DNA from: Sediminicola sp040566555
GTDB lineage: Bacteria; Bacteroidota; Bacteroidia; Flavobacteriales; Flavobacteriaceae
NCBI RefSeq assembly: GCF_040566555.1
Contig: NZ_JBEWYP010000001.1
Coordinates: 558,001-622,000 of the forward strand
Length of the DNA stretch: 64,000 bases
Direction: 5' to 3'
In this document: positions 17,924 through 27,198 of the stretch, one piece after another
How the letters are laid out: each line of letters opens with the position of its first letter
How positions within the stretch are numbered: the stretch's first letter is position 1
Notes under the pieces: model-generated
What the model was told of the DNA's origin: nothing
The model's input: the letters and a program-made list of their open reading frames with translations, nothing else
Databases searched by the model: none
Program-made: the position numbers and the translations under genes

Positions 17924-18243
17924 ACGCAACAATCCATAGTGGCTACTTTTTTCCACTCTTCATTTACCTAGTAGTACCTTGGTGCACAATCCTCTTCTAA
18001 TTCAGCAATAGTCGCGTAAGCATGCTTTGGCAGGACCTTGGCCATAGTACGATTTCAATAGACAAGACAAAAGAATCAACTGCCATTTTTGGGTATTTAA
18101 ATCCTAGTTTTCAATAGTAGCATCATATTGCAACTATTTATTTTCAGCCGTATAACCCTTATTTTCGTGAAAGGTTTCAACAATTTCTTACAGATTACGG
18201 ATAACCGTAATGAAGTAAGTTGTAGAACCTATATTTTTACAGT

Positions 18244-18363
18244 CCAATACTTCGGTATTGGTCGAATATATAACAAACCAAAGTGAATTTTATTTATCTA
18301 TTGGATAAGAATTAGTTTTGGTACATAGGAGTGCCTTCTGGGGGGAAGGCACTTCTTTTTTTT
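18244..18363 (+). ncRNA. Orphan small-RNA-like unit with UUCG hairpin and terminator
   Basis: The 17856-18410 interval has no gene, but holds CCAATAC-TTCG-GTATTGG (18244-18261), a perfect stem with a UUCG tetraloop. A strong intrinsic terminator follows at 18330-18363: AGTGCCTTC, loop, GAAGGCACT, T8. The YqaE gene has its own hairpin 400 bases upstream, so this terminator has no coding gene to serve. TATATTTT at 18230-18237 is a possible -7 element. No reading frame of note. An unnamed small RNA of about 120 bases is the simplest reading, unproven. Confidence 0.5.
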
Positions 18364-18398
18364 ATAAGATTATCCTCTTTTGTTCTACGCCTTTTTTC

Positions 18399-18406
18399 TA
18401 CATTTG
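18399..18406 (+). promoter_or_regulatory. -7 element directly at the sensor-kinase start codon
   Basis: TACATTTG matches TAnnTTTG perfectly and ends only four bases before ATG 18411, so the transcript would be leaderless or nearly so. A TTTG lies 16 bases upstream. Confidence 0.4.
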
Positions 18407-18410
18407 AATA

Positions 18411-20252
18411 ATGATGAAATCTCTTTTCTTCCCCCTATTCTTGCTATTATGTATCGTTGCCATAACAGTATCCCCTACACAAAACTTGTCCCATTCCCAA
18501 TTTAATGACAGCAGTGATAGTGACTCCTTAAGGCTTGCCGTTTTAAAAAGCACGATTAAAAATCATGTCAAAAAAGCTGAATATGACAGTGTGGTCCTTT
18601 ACAGTAAAAAAATGCTGCGGTTATCCCAAAAGATGTCGGACAGCAGCCTTATGGCCGAATCAAATTTCTATTTAGGGTACTATCTCCAGGTTCAATATAA
18701 GTCGGACGAAGCATACGAGTTTTACAACGAAGCTTTTAAAATTGATGTCCGCTTGGGGGATTACGAGGCTGCAGCGGACATGCTCAATGCCATGGCAAAT
18801 ATCCAAAAAAGTTTAGGGGATTATATAGGGGGTCAGATTACTGCCGTTGAAGGTCTTGACTATCTGGAAAAAACAACAAACTACCGAGTGACTGCTGCCC
18901 TCCAACATGTCATATCGGTCTGCGCCAAAGAAATGGGTGATTATGCGGACGCCCTGCTTTGGAATAAAAAAGCGATCCAATTGGCGAAGAACCATCCCGA
19001 TCAAATTTCCAGTGCATCTTTGGTGGTGTATGAAAATACGCGGGCCAATATCCTGGTAAAGTATAAAAAATACGCAGAGGCCATAGCCTTATATTCTTCC
19101 CTATTGGAAGCAGCGGACCCCAACAATGCAAGGGAAGGTGCACGGATAAAGGATAATCTGGCGTTCACCTCCTGGCTTTCTGGCCAAGAAAATGCAGATA
19201 CCGAACAAAAACTGCTGGATGCCCTAAAAATAAGATTGGACCTCAATGACCTGAGCGGCCTCGTATCCAGTTACATTCACCTCACACAATTTTATTTGGA
19301 ATCCAATAAGGCCAAGGCCCTGTATTATTCCGAAAGTGCCTATGCAATAGCCCAGAAGAAAAACAACCCTATAGCAGCTATGGAAGCTTTGGATTACATC
19401 ATTAGCCTGAAACACGATCTGGGTAAAAATGCAACTTCTGAGGCCCTTGCCTATTCAGAAATCAGGAATGGACTGGAAAAATCCAAACAAAAGATCAGAC
19501 GTATTTATGCCTCCACAAAATACGATAATGACCAGCTGAATAAGGATGTGCTTTTGCTTAAGACAAAAACGGCAGAGAAAGAGAAACAAAATATCATCTA
19601 CCTGTCCAGTTTTATTCTCGTTCTGATGGGCTCCTCCTTTGTGTTCATACTCCTCAGAAGGAACCATAGGATAGAAAAAATCCAAGAAAGCTATAAAACG
19701 GAAACACGGATCTCCAAGAAAGTCCATGACGAACTTGCCAATGATGTGTACCGTGTAATGACCCAATTACAATTGGGGAAGAACGACAGCAAAGTATTGG
19801 ACGACATGGAATATATCTACAACCGAACCCGGAATATATCCAAAGAGAACCACAGTATTTTTACGGACAAAAGGTTTCCTACGGACTTAAAGGGCATGTT
19901 GGGGAGTTATATCCCGGAAGGTACCAACCTCTATGTTCAGGGTATGGAAGATATATCTTGGGGGCAGGTTTCCGAAGAAAAGAAAGTGACACTGTACCGC
20001 GTGCTCCAGGAGCTCATGACCAATATGAAAAAGCACAGCGGGGCATCCTTGGTCGCCCTTACCTTTAAAAAGGAAGGGAAATACATATGGATCGGGTATA
20101 ACGATAATGGCCTGGGGACCACTTTGGATGATAAAAAGAATGGCAGTGGCCTCTCAAATGTGGAAAACCGTATTTCTTCCGTCCATGGAAGCTTTACCTT
20201 TACCTCAGAACCAGGAAAAGGATTTAGGGCAGAACTAAAGATTCCCGGTTAA
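18411..20252 (+). CDS. TPR sensor histidine kinase (HisKA_3-like)
   Basis: A 613-residue membrane sensor. Signal peptide (residues 1-22), an extracytoplasmic tetratricopeptide region (about 45-370), one transmembrane helix (IIYLSSFILVLMGSSFVFIL, about 396-416), then a dimerisation helix with KKVHDELANDVY, whose His is the likely phosphoacceptor. The ATPase part is short, with GYNDNGLGT and GSGLSNVENRI as the nucleotide boxes. The flavobacterial TPR-kinase type senses an unknown envelope signal and passes phosphate to the LuxR/NarL-like regulator encoded 10 bases downstream. Two ATGs in tandem open the gene; either could be used. Confidence 0.85.
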   Translation: MMKSLFFPLFLLLCIVAITVSPTQNLSHSQFNDSSDSDSLRLAVLKSTIKNHVKKAEYDSVVLYSKKMLRLSQKMSDSSLMAESNFYLGYYLQVQYKSDEAYEFYNEAFKIDVRLGDYEAAADMLNAMANIQKSLGDYIGGQITAVEGLDYLEKTTNYRVTAALQHVISVCAKEMGDYADALLWNKKAIQLAKNHPDQISSASLVVYENTRANILVKYKKYAEAIALYSSLLEAADPNNAREGARIKDNLAFTSWLSGQENADTEQKLLDALKIRLDLNDLSGLVSSYIHLTQFYLESNKAKALYYSESAYAIAQKKNNPIAAMEALDYIISLKHDLGKNATSEALAYSEIRNGLEKSKQKIRRIYASTKYDNDQLNKDVLLLKTKTAEKEKQNIIYLSSFILVLMGSSFVFILLRRNHRIEKIQESYKTETRISKKVHDELANDVYRVMTQLQLGKNDSKVLDDMEYIYNRTRNISKENHSIFTDKRFPTDLKGMLGSYIPEGTNLYVQGMEDISWGQVSEEKKVTLYRVLQELMTNMKKHSGASLVALTFKKEGKYIWIGYNDNGLGTTLDDKKNGSGLSNVENRISSVHGSFTFTSEPGKGFRAELKIPG

Positions 20253-20262
20253 AAAAGACCTT

Positions 20263-20928
20263 ATGTATACAAAAGTTTTGGTAGCCGAAGATATTGATAG
20301 CATTAGTATGGGTGTGGATATGATCCTGCAACAATTGGAGATAGTAGAGATACAACACACCTCCTATTGTGACGATGCCTATTTAAAGGCAAAGAAGGCG
20401 CAGTTAGATGGAGCACCATTTCAACTCTTGATAACCGACCTTTCTTTTAAGCCAGATTACATGGAGGCAAATCTAGCGTCCGGACAAGAACTCATTGCTG
20501 CCCTTAAAAAGGCCCAACCCAATTTAAAAATCATCGTATATTCTATAGAAGACCACCCACAGGCAGTAAGATCCTTATGGGAAAGTGGTCTAATCGATGC
20601 GTTTGTATCAAAAGATCGGAAGGGGCTTTTGGCACTAAAAGACGCTATTACCTCGGTCCACAAAAACAAAAGTTACCTATCGCCCCACTTGGAGGGGATA
20701 ATGGCCCAGAAAAACATTTTGTCCCTGGGTGATTTTGAAATTGAGTTAATGAAAAAATTGGCCGGCGGACATACACATGACGAGATTGCCACTGATTTTA
20801 AGGCAAACGGAATTTCACCGAGCAGCAAGAGCTCCATCGAAAAGCGCATTAAGGAACTAAAGGAAGATTTTCAGGCAAACACTACCGCCCATTTGGTTTC
20901 TATTCTTAAGGACTTAAGACTGATCTAA
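20263..20928 (+). CDS. Response regulator paired with the TPR kinase
   Basis: A 221-residue regulator. Receiver domain at about 1-130: acidic ED near residue 10, the phosphoacceptor Asp in LLITDLSF (about 53), and Lys in FVSKDRK. The C-terminal part (about 150-215) looks like a helix-turn-helix: EIELMKKLAGGHTHDEIA, then a helix ending with SSIEKRIKELK, comparable to LuxR/NarL output domains. It is 10 bases behind the kinase gene, so the two form a two-component operon. Targets are unknown. I saw no autoregulatory site. Confidence 0.85.
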   Translation: MYTKVLVAEDIDSISMGVDMILQQLEIVEIQHTSYCDDAYLKAKKAQLDGAPFQLLITDLSFKPDYMEANLASGQELIAALKKAQPNLKIIVYSIEDHPQAVRSLWESGLIDAFVSKDRKGLLALKDAITSVHKNKSYLSPHLEGIMAQKNILSLGDFEIELMKKLAGGHTHDEIATDFKANGISPSSKSSIEKRIKELKEDFQANTTAHLVSILKDLRLI

Positions 20929-21021
20929 AGCACCAAACGGAATACCGCGTCAATGCCATTGGAACTAAAGGATAAACATCAAAATAATTGACATCATCCA
21001 AATTTTAACATTACAAACACC

Positions 21022-21049
21022 TTGTGAAGTAGATTTTTTTCTATATTTG
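21022..21049 (+). promoter_or_regulatory. Promoter of the DUF6804 gene
   Basis: TTG at 21022-21024, a 17-base spacer and TATATTTG at 21042-21049, a perfect -7 element. Confidence 0.6.
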
Positions 21050-21118
21050 TAAACCCAAAAAGAAGTCAGCCCCCCAAACTTACTATTGGAATTGTCATAA
21101 ACCCATTATACCAAGCTT

Positions 21119-21502
21119 ATGCCACCTACTACAATCAAGAGCAAAATATTCAATATTTTATCTATTGTGTGCGCCTGTCATTTATTTTTTGCAGGCTTAA
21201 ATTTACCAGAAATATTTTATGCCTATCTAAGGGTTATCGTTACCTGTGTTGCGTTGTTGACCATGGTGAACAATATAGGCAAAAACAGAATTTTTGTTAT
21301 CGCCTTTGGCCTGGTAGCGGTAGTTTTTAATCCTATTTTTCCGGTGTATCTATACGATAAGGCTGTTTGGGTGCTATTGGATATCGTAACCGCTCTTTTA
21401 TTCCTCTATGAAGCCTATGAGATCCCTGAGGTTTCCTCCACTGAAGTAAAAACCAGAAAGAGGAGAAGAATAAGGTTATTTCGATTCAAACTAAGATTTT
21501 AA
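21119..21502 (+). CDS. DUF6804 family small membrane protein
   Basis: A 127-residue protein with about four transmembrane helices (residues about 10-28, 32-48, 55-72 and 82-100) and a strongly basic tail (KTRKRRRIRLFRFK). The segments YAYLRVIVTCVALL and FNPIFPVYLYDKAVWVLLDI fit the DUF6804 family of bacterial membrane proteins of unknown role. It has its own promoter and stands alone; the kinase/regulator pair is upstream and the symporter lies convergent. Confidence 0.7.
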   Translation: MPPTTIKSKIFNILSIVCACHLFFAGLNLPEIFYAYLRVIVTCVALLTMVNNIGKNRIFVIAFGLVAVVFNPIFPVYLYDKAVWVLLDIVTALLFLYEAYEIPEVSSTEVKTRKRRRIRLFRFKLRF

Positions 21503-21546
21503 AAATCTGTTTCATTATTAACACATTAGTTTAAGGCACTTTTTAT

Positions 21547-23361
21547 CTACAAAATATTTGATTTGATCTTGCTCCACATCTTGGTCATCAAAAATCCAGA
21601 CACAACGGCAATTCCCGTTAACACCCCTGCATAAATATAATCGCCATAAATCCAATAGCCGGTTGCGAACATACAGCTATAGATCAGGACACAGCCCAAT
21701 AGCATGGCCACAATGCCTGAAGGAACACTCCACCCTTCTTTCGCATGGACAATTTCCTTGCCTTCGGCCTTGGCCTCCCTAACCACTTTTGACCAGCCCG
21801 GGCCTCCTGGTTGGATCTTTTTATAGAACGACTGCAATACTTCTTTGCTTTCAGGTTGGGTAATAAAGGTAGCCCCTACCCAGATGATGGTGGTGACCAA
21901 GACCACAAAGGGATATTCATAATAGTTTTCAAAAACGCCAGATTCAGCATCAAACAGAAAGGCTCCCAAGGGGGTCAATTTTAATAAAATGGATACGATC
22001 CCCGAGGCGAACATGGCCGTGATCTCGCTCCAGGCGTTGATACGCCACCAAAACCAACGCAGAATAAAGATGAGGCCGGTCCCGGCACCAAATACCAGGA
22101 GTACCTCAAACAATTGCAGGGCATTTTGAAGTACCAGGGCCAAAAGGGCACTGAATACCATAAGGACCACGGTGGAAACTCGACCTACCAGCACCAATTT
22201 CTTTTCAGACGCCTTAGGATTGATCATCTGCTTGTAAAAATCATAGACCACATAGGAAGACCCCCAATTCAATTGGGTAGAAATGGTACTCATATAGGCT
22301 GCTACCAAGGAGGCCAATACCAGTCCTAACAACCCACTGGGCAATTTGGTCAGCATGGCGGAATACGCCAGATCATGCCCCAATTTATCATCTGTAATAT
22401 TCGGAAATGCCTCCTGTATGCTTGCCAAATCCGGATATACCACCAAAGAGGCCAGGGCGACCAGGATCCATGGCCACGGCCTTAGCGCATAATGCATGAT
22501 ATTGAAAAAGAAGGTAGCACCAATGGCATGGTTCTCATCCTTGGCGGCCAACATCCTTTGGGCGATATACCCTCCCCCTCCAGGTTCTGCTCCCGGATAC
22601 CAAGAGCTCCACCATTGCACGGCCAAGGGAATAATAAATAAGGTGATCAAGGCTTGTTTATCGCTAAAATCGGGTAAAATGGATAGCTTTCCGGCTACCG
22701 CTTCATTCGCTATTAGGGCAGACACCCCGCCCACTTCAGGTAAGTTCACCAGATAATAAGCCGCCCCTATAGCGCCGCCCATGGCCACAAAAAAGAGGAC
22801 AAAATCGGTATAGACCACCCCTTTAAATCCACCCGCGGCGCTAAATATTACGGTGATGACACCTCCAAAGACCACGGTCTGCCATGGCTCAAGCCCCAGC
22901 ATGATACCGCCGATCTTAATGGCCGCCAAGGTGACGGCCGACATGGTAATGACGTTAAAAATGACCCCTAAATAGATGGCCCTGAATTTTCGTAAAAACC
23001 TGGCAGGGGCACCGCCGTATCGAAATTCGTAAAATTCAATATCGGTGTTCACGTTCGATTTTCGCCAGAGTTTGGCATAAACAAAAACGGTCAAAAGGCC
23101 CGTTAGCAAAAAGGCCCACCATACCCAGTTTCCGGAAACCCCATTGGTCCGTACAATATCGGTTACCAAATTGGGCGTATCTGTGGAAAAGGTAGTGGCT
23201 ACCATGGAGACTCCCAACAACCACCATGGCATGGTACGGCCGGAAAGAAAAAACTCATTGGAATCGGTGCCTGATTTTTTGGAAACATATAGCCCTATGG
23301 ACAGGGTGATGGTAAAAAAAACGATGATGATCAAATAATCCCAGAAATTCAATGATACCAT
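21547..23361 (-). CDS. Sodium:solute symporter (SSS family)
   Basis: A 604-residue inner-membrane transporter with about 13-14 helices. Family marks: NEFFLSGRTMPWWLLGVSMVATTFS near the N-terminus, the GGFKGVVYTDF stretch, and a Na+-site helix AAYMSTISTQLNWGSSYVVYD. The SSS family imports sugars, amino acids, nucleosides or vitamins together with Na+; the substrate cannot be read from sequence. The early WWxxGxSMxATTFSxDTPN pattern is typical of the flavobacterial branch often found with sugar or sialic acid genes, but no catabolic genes are near. Transcribed alone. Confidence 0.9.
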   Translation of the reverse strand: MVSLNFWDYLIIIVFFTITLSIGLYVSKKSGTDSNEFFLSGRTMPWWLLGVSMVATTFSTDTPNLVTDIVRTNGVSGNWVWWAFLLTGLLTVFVYAKLWRKSNVNTDIEFYEFRYGGAPARFLRKFRAIYLGVIFNVITMSAVTLAAIKIGGIMLGLEPWQTVVFGGVITVIFSAAGGFKGVVYTDFVLFFVAMGGAIGAAYYLVNLPEVGGVSALIANEAVAGKLSILPDFSDKQALITLFIIPLAVQWWSSWYPGAEPGGGGYIAQRMLAAKDENHAIGATFFFNIMHYALRPWPWILVALASLVVYPDLASIQEAFPNITDDKLGHDLAYSAMLTKLPSGLLGLVLASLVAAYMSTISTQLNWGSSYVVYDFYKQMINPKASEKKLVLVGRVSTVVLMVFSALLALVLQNALQLFEVLLVFGAGTGLIFILRWFWWRINAWSEITAMFASGIVSILLKLTPLGAFLFDAESGVFENYYEYPFVVLVTTIIWVGATFITQPESKEVLQSFYKKIQPGGPGWSKVVREAKAEGKEIVHAKEGWSVPSGIVAMLLGCVLIYSCMFATGYWIYGDYIYAGVLTGIAVVSGFLMTKMWSKIKSNIL

Positions 23362-23482
23362 GTATGATGTGGTTTGGTTGGTGTTATGTTGGAGTAATAT
23401 CTGCAGTACTCCTCGGTTTTTTAAATCTTTTTCAACGACTATTGAGCACTAAATGAATATGCCCAACAATCCATAGCTACCT

Positions 23483-25882
23483 CTATTTTCTAGAAATAGG
23501 TAGTGGCATTTTCAATTGTTTGGCTGTACTGTCTATAGAAATTGAATCGAGCTTCTGCTCTAATGGGGCCAAGGAATCATTTTCAATTTCCATAATTGGC
23601 ACTATTGCTCCCCTAATGGAATCACGAATTTTTAAATATTGTCGGTATGTAGTGTCGGACAATGCCAAAGGAGCAGCTTCTGCTGCCGATAACATGCTGT
23701 AGGGCCAACAAGGAAAATGATTTATTTCGTATTCAAAATTCGTCAGGATGGGACGTCTCCAATAACTAAGATCCCTGAAAACCGAGGCTACCATCGGCAA
23801 GGCCGTATTGGCTCCAGAGCCCATAGTTGTGGAACTGAACTGTACGCGTTTGTCAAACGTACCCACCCAGGCACCAACAACCAGTTCAGGAGAAGCTCCA
23901 ATAAACCAGCCATCCCCATTGTTTTGGGTGGTCCCAGTTTTTCCAATGATGTTAAATGGAATATTATATGCTGCCAAACGGGAACCAGTGCCCCCTTGTG
24001 TCACGCCCTCCATCATTTTTTGTATGGCTTTTACATTCTTATAACTGGCTACCCTCCCCTCATAGGCAGGTTTTGCTTCATAGATCACCTCCCCTTGTTC
24101 GTTCTCGATCCGCTCAATGGCGAAGGGCTTTACTTTATTACCCCCATTGGAAATACTGGCATAGGCCCTTACCATTTCCAATAGAGTGATATCTGCAGTT
24201 CCCAGAACTATGGAAGGTACGTTTGGCAACTCAGTTTCAATCCCCATTTTCTTCGCCTGTTCCAATACCCTTTCTGTTCCCGTACGCATTTGTATGGACA
24301 CGGATACCGTATTGATAGATCCTGCCAATGCCCCGTGCATACTATAGCTGCCCCCGTAGGAATGGTCCGCATTTCGCGGTCTCCAATCTTCGTATTTGGA
24401 ATACGTAAGCAATTGATTATCATAGAAAGTACAAGGCTCCTGCCCGGTTTGTAAGGCTGCCAGATAGGTGATGGGTTTAAAGGTGGACCCAACCTGTCTT
24501 GGGGTGATGATGTTATCTGTCTGGCTAAAACCATAATCGATACCCCCAACATAACCCATGATCCTACCAGAGGTACTGCTCATCACCAGTACTCCGGCAT
24601 GCAGTCTGTTGATACTTTTGGTTATGGAATCTTCCAAGGACATCAGCTGGTCCTCATAGCCTTTCCCTACGACCCAATATTTACGTTCCTTTTTCTCTTG
24701 TATATATTTATTGATCTCTGCTTCGGTCTTTCCGGCCTTCCGCATGTTTTGGATGCCCCCCATGCTTTCCTCTATTTTCTTCAAGAGGGCCTCTTTGCCT
24801 CCTTCTGTGGTTGATGCCGACCAATGGCGGTCCATCAACGATTGAAGCTGGTCTATTTGGCGTTGGATGGCCAGTTCCGCATAGTGCTGAATATCTACGT
24901 TTAGGGTGGTGTACAAGCTTAGACCATCGGCCTCCAGATCATAGGTATGTCCGTCTGGAGCCGGATTTTCTTCTGCCCATTTCTGAAACTCAGCGGCTAC
25001 AAATTCCTTGTAATAATTGGAAAAGGAGGATGATTTTTTAGGCGTCTGATAGTCCAGCTTTAAAGGAGCTTTGGCGGCTGCAAATTCCTCGGCGGTCAAA
25101 TACCCATATTTTTCCATTTGGGACAAAACCACATTACGTCTCTGTTCCGCACGGTCGGGAAATGATCTCGGATTGTAATAGGTAGGAGCTTTTAGCAGCC
25201 CTACCAAGGTGGCACTTTCCGGAAGGGTTAGTTCCTCCGGGGGTTTATTAAAAAAGCGGTTTGCGGCCTTTTCTATCCCGTAGGTATTTTCCCCAAAGGA
25301 GACGGTATTGAAATACAGCAATAAAATATCTTCCTTATCGTAGATGTTTTCCAAGCGCTTGGCAATAAAAACCTCGCGGATCTTATTGATGGGGGTGGAA
25401 AGAAAAAATTGTTTTTCCCTCCCGAACAGGTTTTTGGCGACCTGTTGGGTGATGGTACTCCCCCCTCCTGCGTTTTGCCCCAGGATGATGGATTTCACAA
25501 AAACCCTAGCATAACTTTTATAATCCACGCCTCCATGGTCATAAAAACGGGTATCCTCGGTAGCTACCAGGGCATTTTTTAGATTGGAGGTGATCTGTGA
25601 GCTATCCACATTGGAGCGGTTCTGTAAGAAATAATACCCAATAGGCTCCTTATTGGAAGCATAAATGGTAGAGGTCACTGGGTTTTTCAGGCCTTTTAAA
25701 TAGTCCGCCGTAGGGAGTTTTCCGAACGCCCCATAATAGATCATGGACATGAGGATGGCCACGGCGGTAATGCCAAGGAGTAGTAGAAAAAAGAAAGTCT
25801 TGAAGGGGTGCTTCCGTATGTAGCGAAACAATTGTTTGCTCTTAGCACCTACTTTACCTATACTATTTTGAACCACTCCCAT
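23483..25882 (-). CDS. Class A penicillin-binding protein 1A
   Basis: A 799-residue bifunctional peptidoglycan synthase. One transmembrane anchor (about 28-50); glycosyltransferase family 51 domain (about 70-260) with the catalytic Glu in ATEDTRFYDHGG and GGSTITQQVAKNLF; transpeptidase domain (about 400-720) with the acyl-ester Ser in GSTFKP (SxxK), SIN as the second motif and KTGTT as the third. It polymerises glycan chains and crosslinks stem peptides in the periplasm. The Q-V-G-S-T-F-K-P spacing is normal and all catalytic residues are present. It stands alone. Confidence 0.95.
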   Translation of the reverse strand: MGVVQNSIGKVGAKSKQLFRYIRKHPFKTFFFLLLLGITAVAILMSMIYYGAFGKLPTADYLKGLKNPVTSTIYASNKEPIGYYFLQNRSNVDSSQITSNLKNALVATEDTRFYDHGGVDYKSYARVFVKSIILGQNAGGGSTITQQVAKNLFGREKQFFLSTPINKIREVFIAKRLENIYDKEDILLLYFNTVSFGENTYGIEKAANRFFNKPPEELTLPESATLVGLLKAPTYYNPRSFPDRAEQRRNVVLSQMEKYGYLTAEEFAAAKAPLKLDYQTPKKSSSFSNYYKEFVAAEFQKWAEENPAPDGHTYDLEADGLSLYTTLNVDIQHYAELAIQRQIDQLQSLMDRHWSASTTEGGKEALLKKIEESMGGIQNMRKAGKTEAEINKYIQEKKERKYWVVGKGYEDQLMSLEDSITKSINRLHAGVLVMSSTSGRIMGYVGGIDYGFSQTDNIITPRQVGSTFKPITYLAALQTGQEPCTFYDNQLLTYSKYEDWRPRNADHSYGGSYSMHGALAGSINTVSVSIQMRTGTERVLEQAKKMGIETELPNVPSIVLGTADITLLEMVRAYASISNGGNKVKPFAIERIENEQGEVIYEAKPAYEGRVASYKNVKAIQKMMEGVTQGGTGSRLAAYNIPFNIIGKTGTTQNNGDGWFIGASPELVVGAWVGTFDKRVQFSSTTMGSGANTALPMVASVFRDLSYWRRPILTNFEYEINHFPCWPYSMLSAAEAAPLALSDTTYRQYLKIRDSIRGAIVPIMEIENDSLAPLEQKLDSISIDSTAKQLKMPLPISRK

Positions 25883-25933
25883 TTAAAAAACACCAATTAA
25901 ACTTGTTATACGAACGAGCTTCGTATTCAGATT

Positions 25934-25960
25934 TAAAAATAGCCTAATTTTTTTAGGCTT
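25934..25960 (-). terminator. Weak terminator between the phosphatidyltransferase and PBP genes
   Basis: AGCCTAA and TTAGGCT pair around a T5 loop; on the minus strand the stem is followed by ATTTTTAAA. The surrounding 25883-26283 gap holds nothing else but a hairpin (CACCAAGA/TCTTGGTG at 25990-26021) and the simple repeat that follows. Confidence 0.45.
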
Positions 25961-26139
25961 GGTTGTTTTTGGATAAAAAATTCAGAATGCACCAAGATAG
26001 GCATAGCTATCGCTCTTGGTGAATACCCATATAAAACCCTTACACGAACTCCCATAAAATGGATTTTCCCTGCAAGGGTCTTAAAATACTTACTATGTTG
26101 TGCACTAGCTTACAATCCCCAAACCAACCAAGCCTTGAT

Positions 26140-26268
26140 CACTGCTCATTTCTCACATCTCACATCTCATTGCTTATTGATCATTGTTCATTCCTCTTGT
26201 TTATTGTTCACTGCTCATTCCTCATTCCTCATTCCTCATTTCTCACATCTCACATCTCATTTCTCATA
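26140..26268. repeat. Degenerate heptamer-like repeat tract
   Basis: Tandem variants of TCATTCC, TCACATC and TCATTTC fill this intergenic stretch. A 27-base unit is repeated exactly at 26145-26171 and 26235-26261, 90 bases apart. Low-complexity tract with no coding sense. Confidence 0.85.
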
Positions 26269-26283
26269 GCTCTTTAATCATTG

Positions 26284-26895
26284 TCAAACCCCATTCTCCT
26301 TTGCCGTTTTACTTCTGGCTGTTCTTCGATCGTCTTTGAAGGCCCAAAAAATCCCTTTTACATCTTTAACCCAATGTGGGTACATATATATGAGGGAGAT
26401 CTCCTCTATGGTTTCCAGCACCCCTATGATGATCATGGTATAGAACAACCAGTAGACCGGACCAAAAAACAGGAGCCACAAAATAAATACCCCCTGCAAC
26501 ACGGCAGACGTCTTTGCCAGATAGGTATGGAAAGCCGTGGCCTTCCCGTATTTTATAAACGCAATGATCATTTGCAGGACATAGGGAATAAAAGCCAAAA
26601 GGATAAGACCGTAATTGGCCTTCATGAAGTCGGTCTCAAAAACAATCAGGCCAATAAGCCCCATGATCAGCGTAATCTGGTCGCCAACCGAATCCAATTG
26701 GGAACCCCTGGCACTCACAATATTTAACTTCCGCGCCAGAAAGCCATCAATGGCGTCCGTACTATAGCTGATCAGTAAAAACCAGGTAAACAGTTGTCGC
26801 TCCCCAAACCAGACCAGGCCCAAAAGCAAAGGCACTGCAAATATTCTGTAAAAGGAAAACCAATCCGCAATATTGTATTTGTCAAATCTGAACAT
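26284..26895 (-). CDS. CDP-alcohol phosphatidyltransferase family protein
   Basis: A 203-residue membrane enzyme with about six helices. The family signature D-x2-D-G-x2-A-R-x8-G-x3-D-x3-D is complete in DAIDGFLARKLN...RGSQLDSVGDQ (residues about 46-76). These enzymes transfer a CDP-linked phosphatidyl group to an alcohol such as glycerol-3-phosphate, serine or inositol. It resembles PgsA-like members in length, yet the acceptor cannot be named. The start at 26895 is preceded by a long 300-base region shared with the divergent universal stress gene. Confidence 0.87.
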   Translation of the reverse strand: MFRFDKYNIADWFSFYRIFAVPLLLGLVWFGERQLFTWFLLISYSTDAIDGFLARKLNIVSARGSQLDSVGDQITLIMGLIGLIVFETDFMKANYGLILLAFIPYVLQMIIAFIKYGKATAFHTYLAKTSAVLQGVFILWLLFFGPVYWLFYTMIIIGVLETIEEISLIYMYPHWVKDVKGIFWAFKDDRRTARSKTAKENGV

Positions 26896-27099
26896 TAATT
26901 GACTTTTAAAATCTTATAAACGCAAAAATCCCATTCATGGTTTTCAAACCTAAAACATGATCCATTTTTCAGTACTTGCTGTTCTCAAAATAAGTCACAT
27001 TCCCCCTCATGGATTCCTTGCATAAGCATATCCCATTCCATTGGACAGGCTATTGCCTCAACTCTTTTCAAAGCTACCCTTCCCCTATTTCAAATAAAA

Positions 27100-27177
27100 T
27101 GATGGATATCATGTGACTTATTTTCGATAAAGATTGACTTTTATCATTTTTTGCCCTCTTTTTATGCCATAGCTTCA
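27100..27177 (+). promoter_or_regulatory. Two CRP-type operators and -7 element before the Usp gene
   Basis: TGA-TGGATA-TCA at 27100-27111 and TGA-CTTTTA-TCA at 27135-27146, 35 bases apart. The second has TAGCTTCA at 27170-27177, exactly 23 bases on, in the -7 place. The inferred start of transcription, about 27181, excludes the long upstream reading of the gene. The first operator overlaps one arm of a 14-base inverted repeat (26987-27000 and 27111-27124). Confidence 0.55.
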
Positions 27178-27198
27178 TACGCAACTAATCTTGAGCTC

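Noticed and set aside
17703..18410. Genomic island behind ssrA
   Set aside because: No integrase, phage or foreign-looking genes follow the repeats; only traces of possible past insertions remain.
24208..24552. Open frame overlapping the PBP1A gene in another phase
   Set aside because: It lies inside the conserved transpeptidase sequence and shows no protein-like composition; the same holds for the many other frames antisense or out of phase to recognised genes.
26140..26268. Repeat tract considered as a CRISPR array
   Set aside because: Units are seven to eight bases, degenerate and contiguous, with no spacers and no cas genes.
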